Assembly (NCBI RefSeq): GCF_015694725.1
Contig: NZ_JADQDQ010000002.1
Coordinates: 62,001-126,000, forward strand
Origin: Hymenobacter jeongseonensis
GTDB lineage: Bacteria > Bacteroidota > Bacteroidia > Cytophagales > Hymenobacteraceae
DNA length: 64,000 nucleotides
Reading direction: 5' to 3'
Of this stretch, positions 20,184-28,261 are shown in pieces. Position 1 is the stretch's first letter. Each line of letters starts with the position of its first letter. The position numbers and the translations under genes were made by a program. The notes below the pieces were generated by a model. That model had not been told where the DNA came from. It was given only the letters and a program-made list of their open reading frames with translations, and did no database searches.

Positions 20184-21887
20184 ATGAAACAGGTCCCTCT
20201 GCACCGGCTATTTATGGTGTTACTCGTCCTGCTTGCTTCCGCTTCCTGCCGGGAGCAAAGCAGGGTCCCGTCGCAAGCCGAAATCACCGCAATAAGCCTG
20301 AAAAGAGGCCAGCTGATTACCTGCGGGTCGAGCGACAAGAAGTTCGGCACCGTCCAGTTTGATGTTTCGTGCAGTCCCGAAGCGCAAACAGATTTTAACC
20401 TGGCCCTGAGCTTGTTGCATTCCTTCGAATACGATGAAGCGGAGAAGGTTTTTGCCGGAATCATCGACGAGAACCCGGCCTGCGCCATGGCCTACTGGGG
20501 CGTGGCCATGGCCAATTTCCATCCGCTCTGGACGCCTCCTTCCGAGCCGGAATTGAAAAAGGGCGTGCAAGCCCTTCGCATTGCCCAATCAATCAAAAAC
20601 AAGTCGCCGCGAGAAGCCGATTACGTGGCGGCCATTGCTGCTTTTTATACCGATTGGGAGCAAGCAGACCATTACACCCGCTGCGGCCGGTTTGAAAAGG
20701 CGATGGAAGCCCTGCACACCACCTATCCCGCCGATAAGGAGGCCACCATTTTCTACGCCCTGGCCCTGAATGCCGCCGCCAAGCCAACCGACAAACAATT
20801 CAGCAAGCAGAAAATGGCCGGTCAATTACTGGCCGCACTCTACCCCAACGAGCCCAACCACCCCGGCATCATCCACTACACCATTCATACCTACGACTAC
20901 CCGGAACTGGCAGCCTTGGCGTTGCCCGCCGCCCGGAAATACGCGGCCGTGGCGCCCGGCTCGGCTCATGCGTTGCACATGCCCTCCCACATTTTCACCC
21001 GGCTGGGCCTATGGGAAGAAGACATTAAGTCGAACCTGGCTTCTGTCGCTTCGGCCCAATGCTACGCCCAGGAAGCTGGCCTGAAAGGGCACTGGGACGA
21101 GGAACTGCACGGCATGGACTACCTCATGTACGCGTACCTGCAACGCGGCGACAACGACCGCGCCAGCGCGCAATTGGCCTATTTGCAAGGCATTAAGAAA
21201 GTAGAACCGCAAAATTTCAAAGTGGCGTACGCTTTTGCGTCTATTCCCGCCCGCTACGTGCTGGAAAACAAAGACTGGCAAGCCGCCGCGCAATTGAAAA
21301 GCCGGCCAAATTTTCCGTGGAAGGAATTTCCGTGGCAGCAAGCCATCATTCATTTCACGCGGCTGCTGGGGGCGGTGCACCTCGGCAACACCGCAGCTGC
21401 AACAGCCGAAATGCAAGCGCTGCAAGCAAACCACGACGACCTGCTGCGCCAAAAAGACACCTACAAAGCCAGTCAGGTAGCAGTGCAGCTACGCGCGTCG
21501 GAAGCGTGGATTAAGCTGCAGGCGGGCCACCCACAGGAGGCGTTGGTACTCATGACCCAGGCCGCCGACATGGAAGACAGCACCGAAAAACACCCCGTCA
21601 CCCCTGCCGAAGTGCTGCCCGCGCGAGAATTGCTGGGCGACATGCTCCTGCAGTTGAAAAAACCCCAGCAAGCCTTGGAAGCCTACGAGGCCAATCTTAA
21701 AAGACATCCCAACCGGTTTAATGGGCTGTATGGCGCGGCTCGCGCCGCCGAACTAGCCGCCGATGGCACCAAGGCCGCATATTATTACCAGCAATTGCTG
21801 CGAGTTGCTGGCGCAGCCAAATCCGTGAGGGCCGAAATAAATGCTGCTCAGAATTTTATATTGGCACACCGGTCTCCCCAAAGCTGA
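20184..21887 (+). CDS. TPR-repeat lipoprotein
   Basis: A 567-residue protein with a lipoprotein signal (LFMVLLVLLASASC). The mature chain is almost all helical hairpins. Recognisable units are FNLALSLLHSFEYDEAEKVF, CAMAYWGVAMANFHPLW, and near the C-terminus ARELLGDMLLQLKKPQQAL and ARAAELAADGTKAAYYYQQL. TPR arrays act as protein scaffolds. The His-rich segment ALHMPSHIFTRLGLW is conserved in related Bacteroidetes proteins as I know them. No catalytic domain is seen. It is probably co-transcribed with the dioxygenase-like lipoprotein. Confidence 0.8.
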   Translation: MKQVPLHRLFMVLLVLLASASCREQSRVPSQAEITAISLKRGQLITCGSSDKKFGTVQFDVSCSPEAQTDFNLALSLLHSFEYDEAEKVFAGIIDENPACAMAYWGVAMANFHPLWTPPSEPELKKGVQALRIAQSIKNKSPREADYVAAIAAFYTDWEQADHYTRCGRFEKAMEALHTTYPADKEATIFYALALNAAAKPTDKQFSKQKMAGQLLAALYPNEPNHPGIIHYTIHTYDYPELAALALPAARKYAAVAPGSAHALHMPSHIFTRLGLWEEDIKSNLASVASAQCYAQEAGLKGHWDEELHGMDYLMYAYLQRGDNDRASAQLAYLQGIKKVEPQNFKVAYAFASIPARYVLENKDWQAAAQLKSRPNFPWKEFPWQQAIIHFTRLLGAVHLGNTAAATAEMQALQANHDDLLRQKDTYKASQVAVQLRASEAWIKLQAGHPQEALVLMTQAADMEDSTEKHPVTPAEVLPARELLGDMLLQLKKPQQALEAYEANLKRHPNRFNGLYGAARAAELAADGTKAAYYYQQLLRVAGAAKSVRAEINAAQNFILAHRSPQS

Positions 21888-22058
21888 GGGGCAATGCGAG
21901 AACCAACCTTCATGTTAACATTATTTTATTATATTTTTTCACTATATTAGCACATGCCAGCCAATGTTATTTGGCTTGCCACATGTGCTTTTAAGCGGCC
22001 TGCCAACGCCTGTTGTTTCGGTACATGATGTAGCCATTATCTATTCAAGCAACGCGAC

Positions 22059-22904
22059 ATGGAACAGCAATTGGAGTTGATTCGAGAACAGCAGAAGGAA
22101 ACCTGGAACAAGTTCTCCGGCGGATGGCACAAGTGGAACGACCTTACCATGGACTGGCTCAAGCCCATGGGAGATGAGATTATCCGGCTGCTAAATCTTA
22201 AAGCGGACGACGTGGTGCTGGATGTGGCGGCCGGTACGGGGGAACCCGGCCTGACCATTGCCACGCAAGTCAGAGCGGGAAAAGTAATCATCACCGACCT
22301 GGCCGAGAACATGCTGGCCATTGCCCGGCAAAATGCGGAGGAACAGGGTATTAAAAATATTGAAACCATTGCCTGCGACGTATGCGAGCTGCCATTTGCC
22401 GACAATACGTTCGACAAGGTGAGCTGCCGTTTCGGCTTCATGTTTTTCCCGGACATGCAGCTGGCCGCCCAGGAGATAGTGCGCGTGCTGAAGCCCGGCG
22501 GCAAGATTGCGACGGCCGTGTGGGCCGGTCCCGAAAAGAACTTCTGGATTACGGCCATTATGAGCACCGTGGGCCAACACCTGCAACTACCTCCCCCACC
22601 GCCGGGGGCGCCGGGCATGTTCCGTTGCGCTCAGCCCGGTTTTATGGCCGGTGTGTTCCAGCAAGCGGGCCTGAAAAACATCACCGAAACCGAAATCAGC
22701 GGCAAGCTCAACGTCTCCAATATCAACGGCTACTGGATTTTCATGAACGAAGTAGCCGCTCCCGTGGTGGCGGCCCTTAGCAAAATCGATGACGTGTTGA
22801 AAGAAAAAATCAAGGGCGAAGTGTACGAATTGGTCAACAAAAAATATCCGCACGGCGAAATCGCCATCGACTCGACCGCGCTAATTATTCAGGGTGAGAA
22901 ATAG
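22059..22904 (+). CDS. Class I SAM-dependent methyltransferase (UbiE-like)
   Basis: A 281-residue methyltransferase. Motif I is VLDVAAGTGEPGLTIA (about residues 53-68), followed by the acidic residue in VIITDLAENML. The motif II/III part reads FDKVSCRFGFMFFPD and RVLKPGGKIATAVW. This resembles UbiE/MenG-type C-methyltransferases and small-molecule methyltransferases. The substrate cannot be read, and no quinone genes flank it. AT-rich spacers on both sides suggest a single-gene unit. Confidence 0.85.
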   Translation: MEQQLELIREQQKETWNKFSGGWHKWNDLTMDWLKPMGDEIIRLLNLKADDVVLDVAAGTGEPGLTIATQVRAGKVIITDLAENMLAIARQNAEEQGIKNIETIACDVCELPFADNTFDKVSCRFGFMFFPDMQLAAQEIVRVLKPGGKIATAVWAGPEKNFWITAIMSTVGQHLQLPPPPPGAPGMFRCAQPGFMAGVFQQAGLKNITETEISGKLNVSNINGYWIFMNEVAAPVVAALSKIDDVLKEKIKGEVYELVNKKYPHGEIAIDSTALIIQGEK

Positions 22905-23060
22905 CTTTATAACCATTCGTTTTCACGTCATTAGGCCCACCCATGTTCGTCCTATATGAAGCCCAAAAGTTGACCGATTGTAAAATTTATTTGGGCTAGT
23001 GGAGGGGCAGGCAACTATCTGTTGCCTTGTCAGGCAAAATCCCAAGCCACGTCTTTAAAC

Positions 23061-23498
23061 TTAAAGCATCTCGTTTTCTTCAAACGCCTTAATATCTGGC
23101 CGGGGAATTATCTGTACATCATCGGGGATGGTAATATCAAAGAGACTTTGCCATGCTCCGGAAACCCTTTGCGGAGAGAACTCAAAGTCACGACTAAAGT
23201 GCCGCCAGTTTCGGAGCAAAAAGGATTTTATTTCCGGATTGTAACTGACACCAGAAGCCTTTTCGTCCGACTTTCTCATTGGTCTAACTTTCCATAACTC
23301 GACTATACATAACGCTTTCCCCGCGTTTTTACCAACTGAGTTTGTTTTTCCACAGCAAATAATAATATCACCCCGGTAATTAAACGACCTATACCTTGTC
23401 TCTATCGTTTTCTCTCCATTCTTTATCCAATCTGCATAAGGCGCGCCCTTATAATCATTTAAAATCAACGCCTTGAACGTCTTATTAGTAGAAGCCAT
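23061..23498 (-). CDS. ASCH-domain-like protein
   Basis: A 145-residue protein. The segment YADWIKNGEKTIETRYRSF followed by YRGDIIICCGK matches the ASCH fold, which has a basic GxKxxExR motif near the N-terminus and is thought to bind RNA or modified nucleotides. The rest has no motif I know. Base composition is more AT-rich than its neighbours, and it stands alone between longer spacers. Recent acquisition is possible but not shown. Confidence 0.68.
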   Translation of the reverse strand: MASTNKTFKALILNDYKGAPYADWIKNGEKTIETRYRSFNYRGDIIICCGKTNSVGKNAGKALCIVELWKVRPMRKSDEKASGVSYNPEIKSFLLRNWRHFSRDFEFSPQRVSGAWQSLFDITIPDDVQIIPRPDIKAFEENEML

Positions 23499-23581
23499 AT
23501 AGTAAGTGTTAACAAACTTAAAGTTGAGCTAAATCACCTGAATCTCACCACGGTATTAAGCATCATTCGTTGCTTGAAACG

Positions 23582-23620
23582 CAAAAGTCCCCGCAGCTAC
23601 TAAAGTTGCGGGGACTTTTG
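23582..23620 (-). terminator. Terminator after the transketolase C-terminal gene
   Basis: The 14-base arms CAAAAGTCCCCGCA and TGCGGGGACTTTTG pair perfectly. It lies about 20 bases past the stop of the minus-strand gene, and the arm itself supplies the T-run. Confidence 0.85.
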
Positions 23621-23641
23621 TCATAAATGCAGCTGCAAAAG

Positions 23642-24598
23642 CTACTTCCGGCGCTTCATCACGGCTTCCACCGCGGCCACAATGGCGGCTTCGTTGAGTT
23701 TGTATTTCTCCATCAGCTGGTCGGGCGTGGCGCTTTCGCCGAAGCTGTCGTTCACGGCAACCATTTCCAGCGGCAGGGGCTCTTCGCGGGCCAGCAGTTG
23801 GGCAATGCTGTCGCCGAGGCCGCCGTTCATTTGGTGCTCTTCGGCCGTCACTACGCAACGCGTTTTGCGGGCCGAAGCCAGGATGGCTTGCGCATCCAGC
23901 GGCTTGATGGTGTGAATGTTGATGATTTCGGCGTTGATGCCTTTCTCAGCCAAAAGCTTGCCGGCCAGCACGGCCTTCCACACCAAATGGCCGGTGGCGA
24001 AAATGCTCACGTCGGTGCCTTCGTTCAGCATCACGGCTTCCCCGATGACGAAGTTTTGGTCGGCGGGCGTGAAGTTGGGCACCACGGGGCGGCCGAAGCG
24101 CAGGTACACCGGGCCGTGGTGCTCGGCAATGGCGATGGTGGCGGCTTTGGTCTGGTTGTAGTCGCAGGGGTTGATGACGGTCATGCCGGGCAGCATTTTC
24201 ATCATGCCCAGGTCTTCCAGAATCTGGTGGGTGGCACCGTCTTCGCCCAGCGTGAGGCCGGCGTGCGAGGCGCAGATTTTTACGTTTTTATCCGAATACG
24301 CAATGCTCTGGCGAATCTGGTCATACACGCGGCCGGTGCTGAAGTTGGCGAAGGTGCCCGTGAAGGGAATCTTGCCGCCAATGGTCATGCCGGCGGCCAC
24401 GCCCATCATGTTGGCCTCGGCAATGCCCACCTGGAAAAAGCGCTCGGGGAAGTCCTTTTTGAAGGCGTCCATCTTGAGCGAGCCGGTGAGGTCGGCGCAG
24501 AGCGCCACCACGTTGGGGTTGGTTTTGCCCAACTCATGCAGGCCGGCGCCGAAGCCGCTGCGGGTGTCTTTGGATTCGGTGTAGGGGAAGTCTTTCAT
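23642..24598 (-). CDS. Transketolase, C-terminal subunit
   Basis: A 318-residue protein with the pyrimidine-binding and C-terminal domains of a split transketolase. The start is the Met opening MKDFPYTESKDTRSGFG. The extension upstream to 24667 is translated repeat DNA. Motifs include NVVALCADLTGS, ERFFQVGIAEANMMGVAAGM (with the TPP-activating Glu) and IVNIH-like helices ending in VTAEEHQMNGGLGDSIAQ. With the N-terminal half at 26649-27512 it should form the enzyme that moves two-carbon units in the pentose phosphate pathway. The two halves are usually adjacent but are about 2 kb apart here. Confidence 0.93.
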   Translation of the reverse strand: MKDFPYTESKDTRSGFGAGLHELGKTNPNVVALCADLTGSLKMDAFKKDFPERFFQVGIAEANMMGVAAGMTIGGKIPFTGTFANFSTGRVYDQIRQSIAYSDKNVKICASHAGLTLGEDGATHQILEDLGMMKMLPGMTVINPCDYNQTKAATIAIAEHHGPVYLRFGRPVVPNFTPADQNFVIGEAVMLNEGTDVSIFATGHLVWKAVLAGKLLAEKGINAEIINIHTIKPLDAQAILASARKTRCVVTAEEHQMNGGLGDSIAQLLAREEPLPLEMVAVNDSFGESATPDQLMEKYKLNEAAIVAAVEAVMKRRK

Positions 24599-24625
24599 GG
24601 GGTATGTAAGGGAGGTTATGGCGGT

Positions 24626-24686
24626 CAAAACTCCCCTCCTTACCAAGGAGGGGATGTTGTCGCGCAAGCGACAACGGGGGTGGTTG
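24626..24686. repeat. Two-hairpin repeat, left flank of the DUF559 gene
   Basis: It contains hairpin 1 (CTCCCCTCCT / AGGAGGGGA), hairpin 2 (GTTGTCGC / GCGACAAC with a GCAA loop) and the tail GGGGTGGTTG. An inverted relative lies at 25105-25169. Together they bracket the DUF559 gene. Confidence 0.75.
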
Positions 24687-24706
24687 TGGGCGTAGAACGG
24701 ATGGTG

Positions 24707-25075
24707 TCAGTGCCCAATAAAACTGCTTTCAATCGAATGAACCACACTATCCAGCGCGGACCAAATCAATTTGTTTTCAAATCTGATTACCCGAATGCCA
24801 ACTGCGTTGAGGTACTCGGTGCGGGCGGCGTCGTGCAAATTACCTGATACCGTGAAGTGGCCCGCGCCGTCTAATTCAACCGCAAGCTTCTCCTGCGGGC
24901 AGTAGAAATCCAGGATAAATTCGCCGACGCTGTGCTGACGACGGAATTTGCGGCCTCCTACCTGGCCGCTTTTGAGTCGATTCCACAATGCCGCTTCGGC
25001 AGAAGTCAAATTATTGCGGAGGGTACGGCGGGCTTCCTTTTTATGCGGGAGGTTGTTTAAAATGGCCATAATCAC
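24707..25075 (-). CDS. DUF559 endonuclease-like protein
   Basis: A 122-residue protein of the DUF559 family, which has a Vsr-like PD-(D/E)xK nuclease fold. The N-terminal part RRTLRNNLTSAEAALWNRLK is a family hallmark. The catalytic region reads GEFILDFYCPQEKLAVELDG, with Asp in LDFYC and Glu in VELDG, then GIRVIRFEN. The gene is bracketed by inverted copies of a two-hairpin repeat. I read gene plus repeats as one small cassette of 544 bases, which may be mobile. There is no transposase domain. The target of the nuclease is unknown. Confidence 0.85.
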   Translation of the reverse strand: MIMAILNNLPHKKEARRTLRNNLTSAEAALWNRLKSGQVGGRKFRRQHSVGEFILDFYCPQEKLAVELDGAGHFTVSGNLHDAARTEYLNAVGIRVIRFENKLIWSALDSVVHSIESSFIGH

Positions 25076-25104
25076 AAATAAGAAGCTCTCGCATCGTTCA
25101 ACGA

Positions 25105-25169
25105 TTCAACCACCCCAGTTCAGCATTGCGGCTGAACGTCCCCTCCTCATCTGAGGAGGGGAGTTTGTT
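25105..25169. repeat. Two-hairpin repeat, right flank of the DUF559 gene
   Basis: This is the inverted relative of 24626-24686. Read on the minus strand it has the same order: hairpin 1 (CTCCCCTCCTC / GAGGAGGGGA), hairpin 2 (GTTCAGC / GCTGAAC) and GGGGTGGTTG. Hairpin 2 differs in sequence from the left copy but still pairs fully. Confidence 0.75.
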
Positions 25170-25178
25170 GTTCTTATT

Positions 25179-26549
25179 TCATTTTCCAAAAATGGCTACC
25201 GAAGTCGTCTGCCCGCTTCGAATGGAGAAATTGCGCACATCGGTAAACTTACTGCCCTTGCTGGTGCCCGTACGGAACACCAGACGGTAGGCACCGGGCT
25301 GCATGGGCAGGTTCAGTTTGCTACTGCCGCCGTCGGGCAAATTGTAAATCCACGTTTGCGATTCGTCGTCATTTAGCCTGTAAATACTGCCGTAGCCCTT
25401 CAAATCGGTGGTGATGTTGAGGGTGCCGGGGGCGGCGTAGGTCACGGCCAGCTCCTGCCCCTGCTTCACCGTGACCCGCCGCGTAATGCGTGGCAGCGTG
25501 AGCAGTTCTACTTCGTAGTTGCCGGCCAGCAGCTTTTGCTTCGTACCGCAAGGAAAACTGCCCACGGTGTTGCGTTGCGGGTCGCGCACCACGGCCTGTA
25601 CGGTGCCGTAGGGGTTGGGCGTGAGCTGCGGGTTTTGCAGCCAGAGCGTGCCTTGAGGCGTTTTGAACGTGAGCACATTGGCTTTACCGGGCTTGATGGC
25701 CAAGTTAGCCTGGCGCACGGGCGGCACAGTGTTAATCACCAAATCGTAGCTCTGCAGGGCGTCAATATCGAGCACGTCGGGCTTGCCTTGGGCGTCGCGG
25801 TAATGCACATAGTTGTACTCGGGCTGCTCGGTCACATTGTTCACAAACGTCATGTTCACGTTGCTTTCCACGGAGCGGCCGTCGGCATCCGTTAGGTTTA
25901 CGCTGACCGTGGTTTTGCTCAGCGTTTGGGCGATGACATCGTCCATCACCGTGCGGAAGGTTTTCACCTCGGCGGCGTTGTAGTACTGGCCCAGGCATTC
26001 GAGCTGCCGGCCAAAATCCTTCTCGGCCCCGATGCCGATGATGAAGGGCTTGAGAAAAATGTGCTTCCGCTGCAAAGCCAGGGACGATTTACAGGGGTCG
26101 GCGCCGCACGATTCCAGGCCGTCGGTTATCAGCAGCAGCACATTGCGCGAGGACTTATCGGTGGGAAAATCGTTGGCCGATTGTTCCAGCGAATAGGTAA
26201 TGGGCGTGTTGCCTTGTGCTTTGAGCGTAGTGAGCTTGTCCTTGATGGCCTTGGCGTTGCGCGGCGCAAACGGCACCTCCAAGCGCGAGTCCTGGCAGTT
26301 TTTTTCGCTGTTGGGAAACTGGTGCCCGTACACGCGCAGGCCCAGCTCAAGGTTGGGATAGGCATTGAGCGAATCAACCATTTTGCTGAGCATACGCTTG
26401 GCTACGGTCCACCGGGGCTGCCCTTCCCACGGGGCCATCATCGAGCCGGAGGCATCCAGCAGGAAAAGAATGCGGGTGACCTTGGGCTTCTCGGACGGGG
26501 CGTTCTGGGCGTGGGCCCGGAACGTGAGTACCAGAAAGAGGAGCAGCAT
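25179..26549 (-). CDS. Secreted vWA-domain protein
   Basis: The start is the Met opening MLLLFLVLTFRAHAQ, a signal peptide, giving 456 residues. The longer frame to 26642 runs through a palindromic repeat. A vWA domain follows at once with the MIDAS motif LLDASGSMM, then QGNTPITYSLE with the conserved Thr, and LLLITDGLESCG. A beta-rich C-terminal half (about 230-456) contains carboxypeptidase-regulatory-like or PEGA-like repeats, for example GNYEVELLTLPRITRRVTVK. It is probably surface-exposed and metal-dependent in ligand binding. It sits between the two transketolase halves. Confidence 0.85.
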   Translation of the reverse strand: MLLLFLVLTFRAHAQNAPSEKPKVTRILFLLDASGSMMAPWEGQPRWTVAKRMLSKMVDSLNAYPNLELGLRVYGHQFPNSEKNCQDSRLEVPFAPRNAKAIKDKLTTLKAQGNTPITYSLEQSANDFPTDKSSRNVLLLITDGLESCGADPCKSSLALQRKHIFLKPFIIGIGAEKDFGRQLECLGQYYNAAEVKTFRTVMDDVIAQTLSKTTVSVNLTDADGRSVESNVNMTFVNNVTEQPEYNYVHYRDAQGKPDVLDIDALQSYDLVINTVPPVRQANLAIKPGKANVLTFKTPQGTLWLQNPQLTPNPYGTVQAVVRDPQRNTVGSFPCGTKQKLLAGNYEVELLTLPRITRRVTVKQGQELAVTYAAPGTLNITTDLKGYGSIYRLNDDESQTWIYNLPDGGSSKLNLPMQPGAYRLVFRTGTSKGSKFTDVRNFSIRSGQTTSVAIFGK

Positions 26550-26572
26550 TGCCTGACGAAACCTCACTCCCT

Positions 26573-26606
26573 GGCTTCCCCTCTCTTTCGGAGAGGGGGC
26601 CGGGCG
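26573..26606. repeat. Short palindromic repeat upstream of the vWA gene
   Basis: TTCCCCTCTC and GGAGAGGGGG pair around TTTC, flanked by GGCCGGG. It is similar in style to hairpin 1 of the DUF559 flanks but distinct in sequence. It fills the gap between the vWA start and the upstream transketolase gene. Confidence 0.5.
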
Positions 26607-26648
26607 GTAAGGTTGACGTGGAGAGCAGCACCGCATCGTCAAATGCGC

Positions 26649-27512
26649 CTAGTAGTCCGCCACGGTACCCACCGTCAGCTGCTCCAGAGCGGTGGCCAGT
26701 TGGGCATCGTTCGGAGCTACGCCGTGCCATTTGTGGCCTTCCATCATGAAGTCGACGCCGAAGCCCATGCGGGTGTCCATGATGAACATAACGGGCTTGC
26801 CCTGGCCGGTGGCAGCCTGGGCAGCTTCGAGGGCGGGCAGCAGCGTGGCGTAGTCGTTGCCATCGGCCTGCAGCACGTGCCAGCCAAAAGCTTCAAACTT
26901 GGAGCGCAGGTCGCCGAGACCGCCGATTTCGGCCGTAGAGCCGTCAATCTGCTGGCCGTTGTGGTCGATAACGCCGATGAGGTTGTCGATTTTGTGGTGG
27001 GCGGCGTACATAATGGCCTCCCAGTTCTGGCCTTCTTCCAGCTCGCCGTCGCCCATGAGCACGAACACGCGGCGGTCATCGCCGTTCAGTTTTTTGGCTT
27101 GGGCCGCGCCGCAAGCCACGCTCAGGCCTTGGCCGAGCGAGCCCGATGCCACACGGATGCCGGGCAGGCCTTCGTGGGTGGTGGGGTGGCCCTGCAGCCG
27201 CGAGTTGAGCTTGCGGAACGTGGCCAGTTCGCTCACCGGGAAGTAGCCCGAGCGGGCCAGTACCGAATACAACGTGGCCGAAATGTGGCCGTTCGACAGG
27301 AAAAACAAGTCCTCCCCTACGCCGTCCATGCTGAACTGCTCGGGGTTATGCTTCATCACTTTGAAGTAGAGCGCCACCAGCAAATCGGTGCAGCCAAGCG
27401 AGCCGCCGGGGTGGCCGGAGTTCACGGCGTGCACCATGCGCACGATGTCGCGCCGCACCTGGGCGGCAATTTCTTTGAGGTCAGCAGTGGCTATTTCGGC
27501 AGTCTGGGGCAT
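26649..27512 (-). CDS. Transketolase, N-terminal subunit
   Basis: A 287-residue thiamine diphosphate-binding subunit. Motifs: MVHAVNSGHPGGSLGCTDLL, LSNGHISATLYSVLA, and the TPP/Mg motif VFVLMGDGELEEGQNWEA (GDG...N type), then NLIGVIDHNGQQIDG. The length is normal for the N-terminal half of a split transketolase. The C-terminal half is on the same strand further down, after a vWA gene and a DUF559 cassette. Confidence 0.93.
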   Translation of the reverse strand: MPQTAEIATADLKEIAAQVRRDIVRMVHAVNSGHPGGSLGCTDLLVALYFKVMKHNPEQFSMDGVGEDLFFLSNGHISATLYSVLARSGYFPVSELATFRKLNSRLQGHPTTHEGLPGIRVASGSLGQGLSVACGAAQAKKLNGDDRRVFVLMGDGELEEGQNWEAIMYAAHHKIDNLIGVIDHNGQQIDGSTAEIGGLGDLRSKFEAFGWHVLQADGNDYATLLPALEAAQAATGQGKPVMFIMDTRMGFGVDFMMEGHKWHGVAPNDAQLATALEQLTVGTVADY

Positions 27513-27611
27513 GTCGGTTGGGGTTTGTTTCGGTTGGGTAAAGGTAATCGGCTAGGCCGGAGTACCGAAATTAAGGCTACACAATCGGTTGTGTAAAATG
27601 AGTAACAACTG

Positions 27612-27645
27612 AAAGTGAGCCCCATAGCTTATGGGGCTCACTTTT
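27612..27645 (-). terminator. Terminator after the peroxiredoxin gene
   Basis: Arms AAAGTGAGCCCCAT and ATGGGGCTCACTTT pair perfectly around five bases. It lies about 70 bases downstream of the peroxiredoxin stop, and its T-rich flanks allow use on either strand. Confidence 0.78.
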
Positions 27646-27714
27646 AGCCAAGGCGGGCCCGCGGGCTGGCAGCAGGGCATCTTGATGGGCCGCATGCAGC
27701 CCATTTGGTAGTGC

Positions 27715-28161
27715 TTACAGCAATTGCGCAGCGTGCGCTTTGGTATCCACTTTCTTTATAATCTTGTCGATTACGCCGTTTTCGTCAATCAAAAACGTGG
27801 TGCGCACAATGCCCATATAGGTCTTGCCGTAATTCTTCTTTTCCTGCCACACGCCGTAGTCCTGCACTATCTTCTTGTCGGTGTCGACGAGCAGCGGGAA
27901 CGGTAGGTCGTATTTGAGAACGAATTTCTTGTGGGCCGCTTCGCCGTCGACGCTCACCCCAATGACTTTGATGTTTTTGGCGGTCAGCTCCTCTTGGTGG
28001 TCGCGCAGGTTGCAGGCCTGCGCGGTGCAGCCGGGCGTATCGTCCTTGGGGTAGAAGTACAGCGCCACGCGTTGGCCCCGCAGGTCCGCGAGACGGATGA
28101 GGTTTCCGTCCTGGTCGTTGGCAGTAAAGTCGGGGGCGGGCTGGCCGGGCTCAAGAGTCAT
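27715..28161 (-). CDS. bcp: Thioredoxin-dependent peroxiredoxin (BCP/PrxQ type)
   Basis: A 148-residue peroxidase that reduces hydroperoxides with electrons from thioredoxin. The start is the Met opening MTLEPGQPAPDF, and an 18-residue longer frame has no support. The active site is FYPKDDTPGCTAQACNLRD, with the peroxidatic Cys in PGC and a resolving Cys five residues later, the two-Cys arrangement of PrxQ/BCP enzymes. KKNYGKTYMGIVRTTFLID near the C-terminus is also typical. Confidence 0.93.
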   Translation of the reverse strand: MTLEPGQPAPDFTANDQDGNLIRLADLRGQRVALYFYPKDDTPGCTAQACNLRDHQEELTAKNIKVIGVSVDGEAAHKKFVLKYDLPFPLLVDTDKKIVQDYGVWQEKKNYGKTYMGIVRTTFLIDENGVIDKIIKKVDTKAHAAQLL

Positions 28162-28211
28162 TTTAAGCGAGTAAGTAGAGTTTAAGCGGAAAGAATGCGG
28201 ACGCAATAACG

Positions 28212-28246
28212 ACAAACTCCCCGCCTTTGCAAGCCGGGGAGTTTGT
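28212..28246 (-). terminator. Terminator after the M23 peptidase gene
   Basis: Perfect 12-base arms ACAAACTCCCCG and CGGGGAGTTTGT around an 11-base loop. It lies 16 bases past the M23 stop on the minus strand. Confidence 0.85.
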
Positions 28247-28261
28247 GGTACGGTGGGCTGC

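Noticed and set aside
25926..27596. A 556-residue frame on the plus strand
   Set aside because: It is the antisense shadow of the vWA and transketolase genes, without any recognisable motif.
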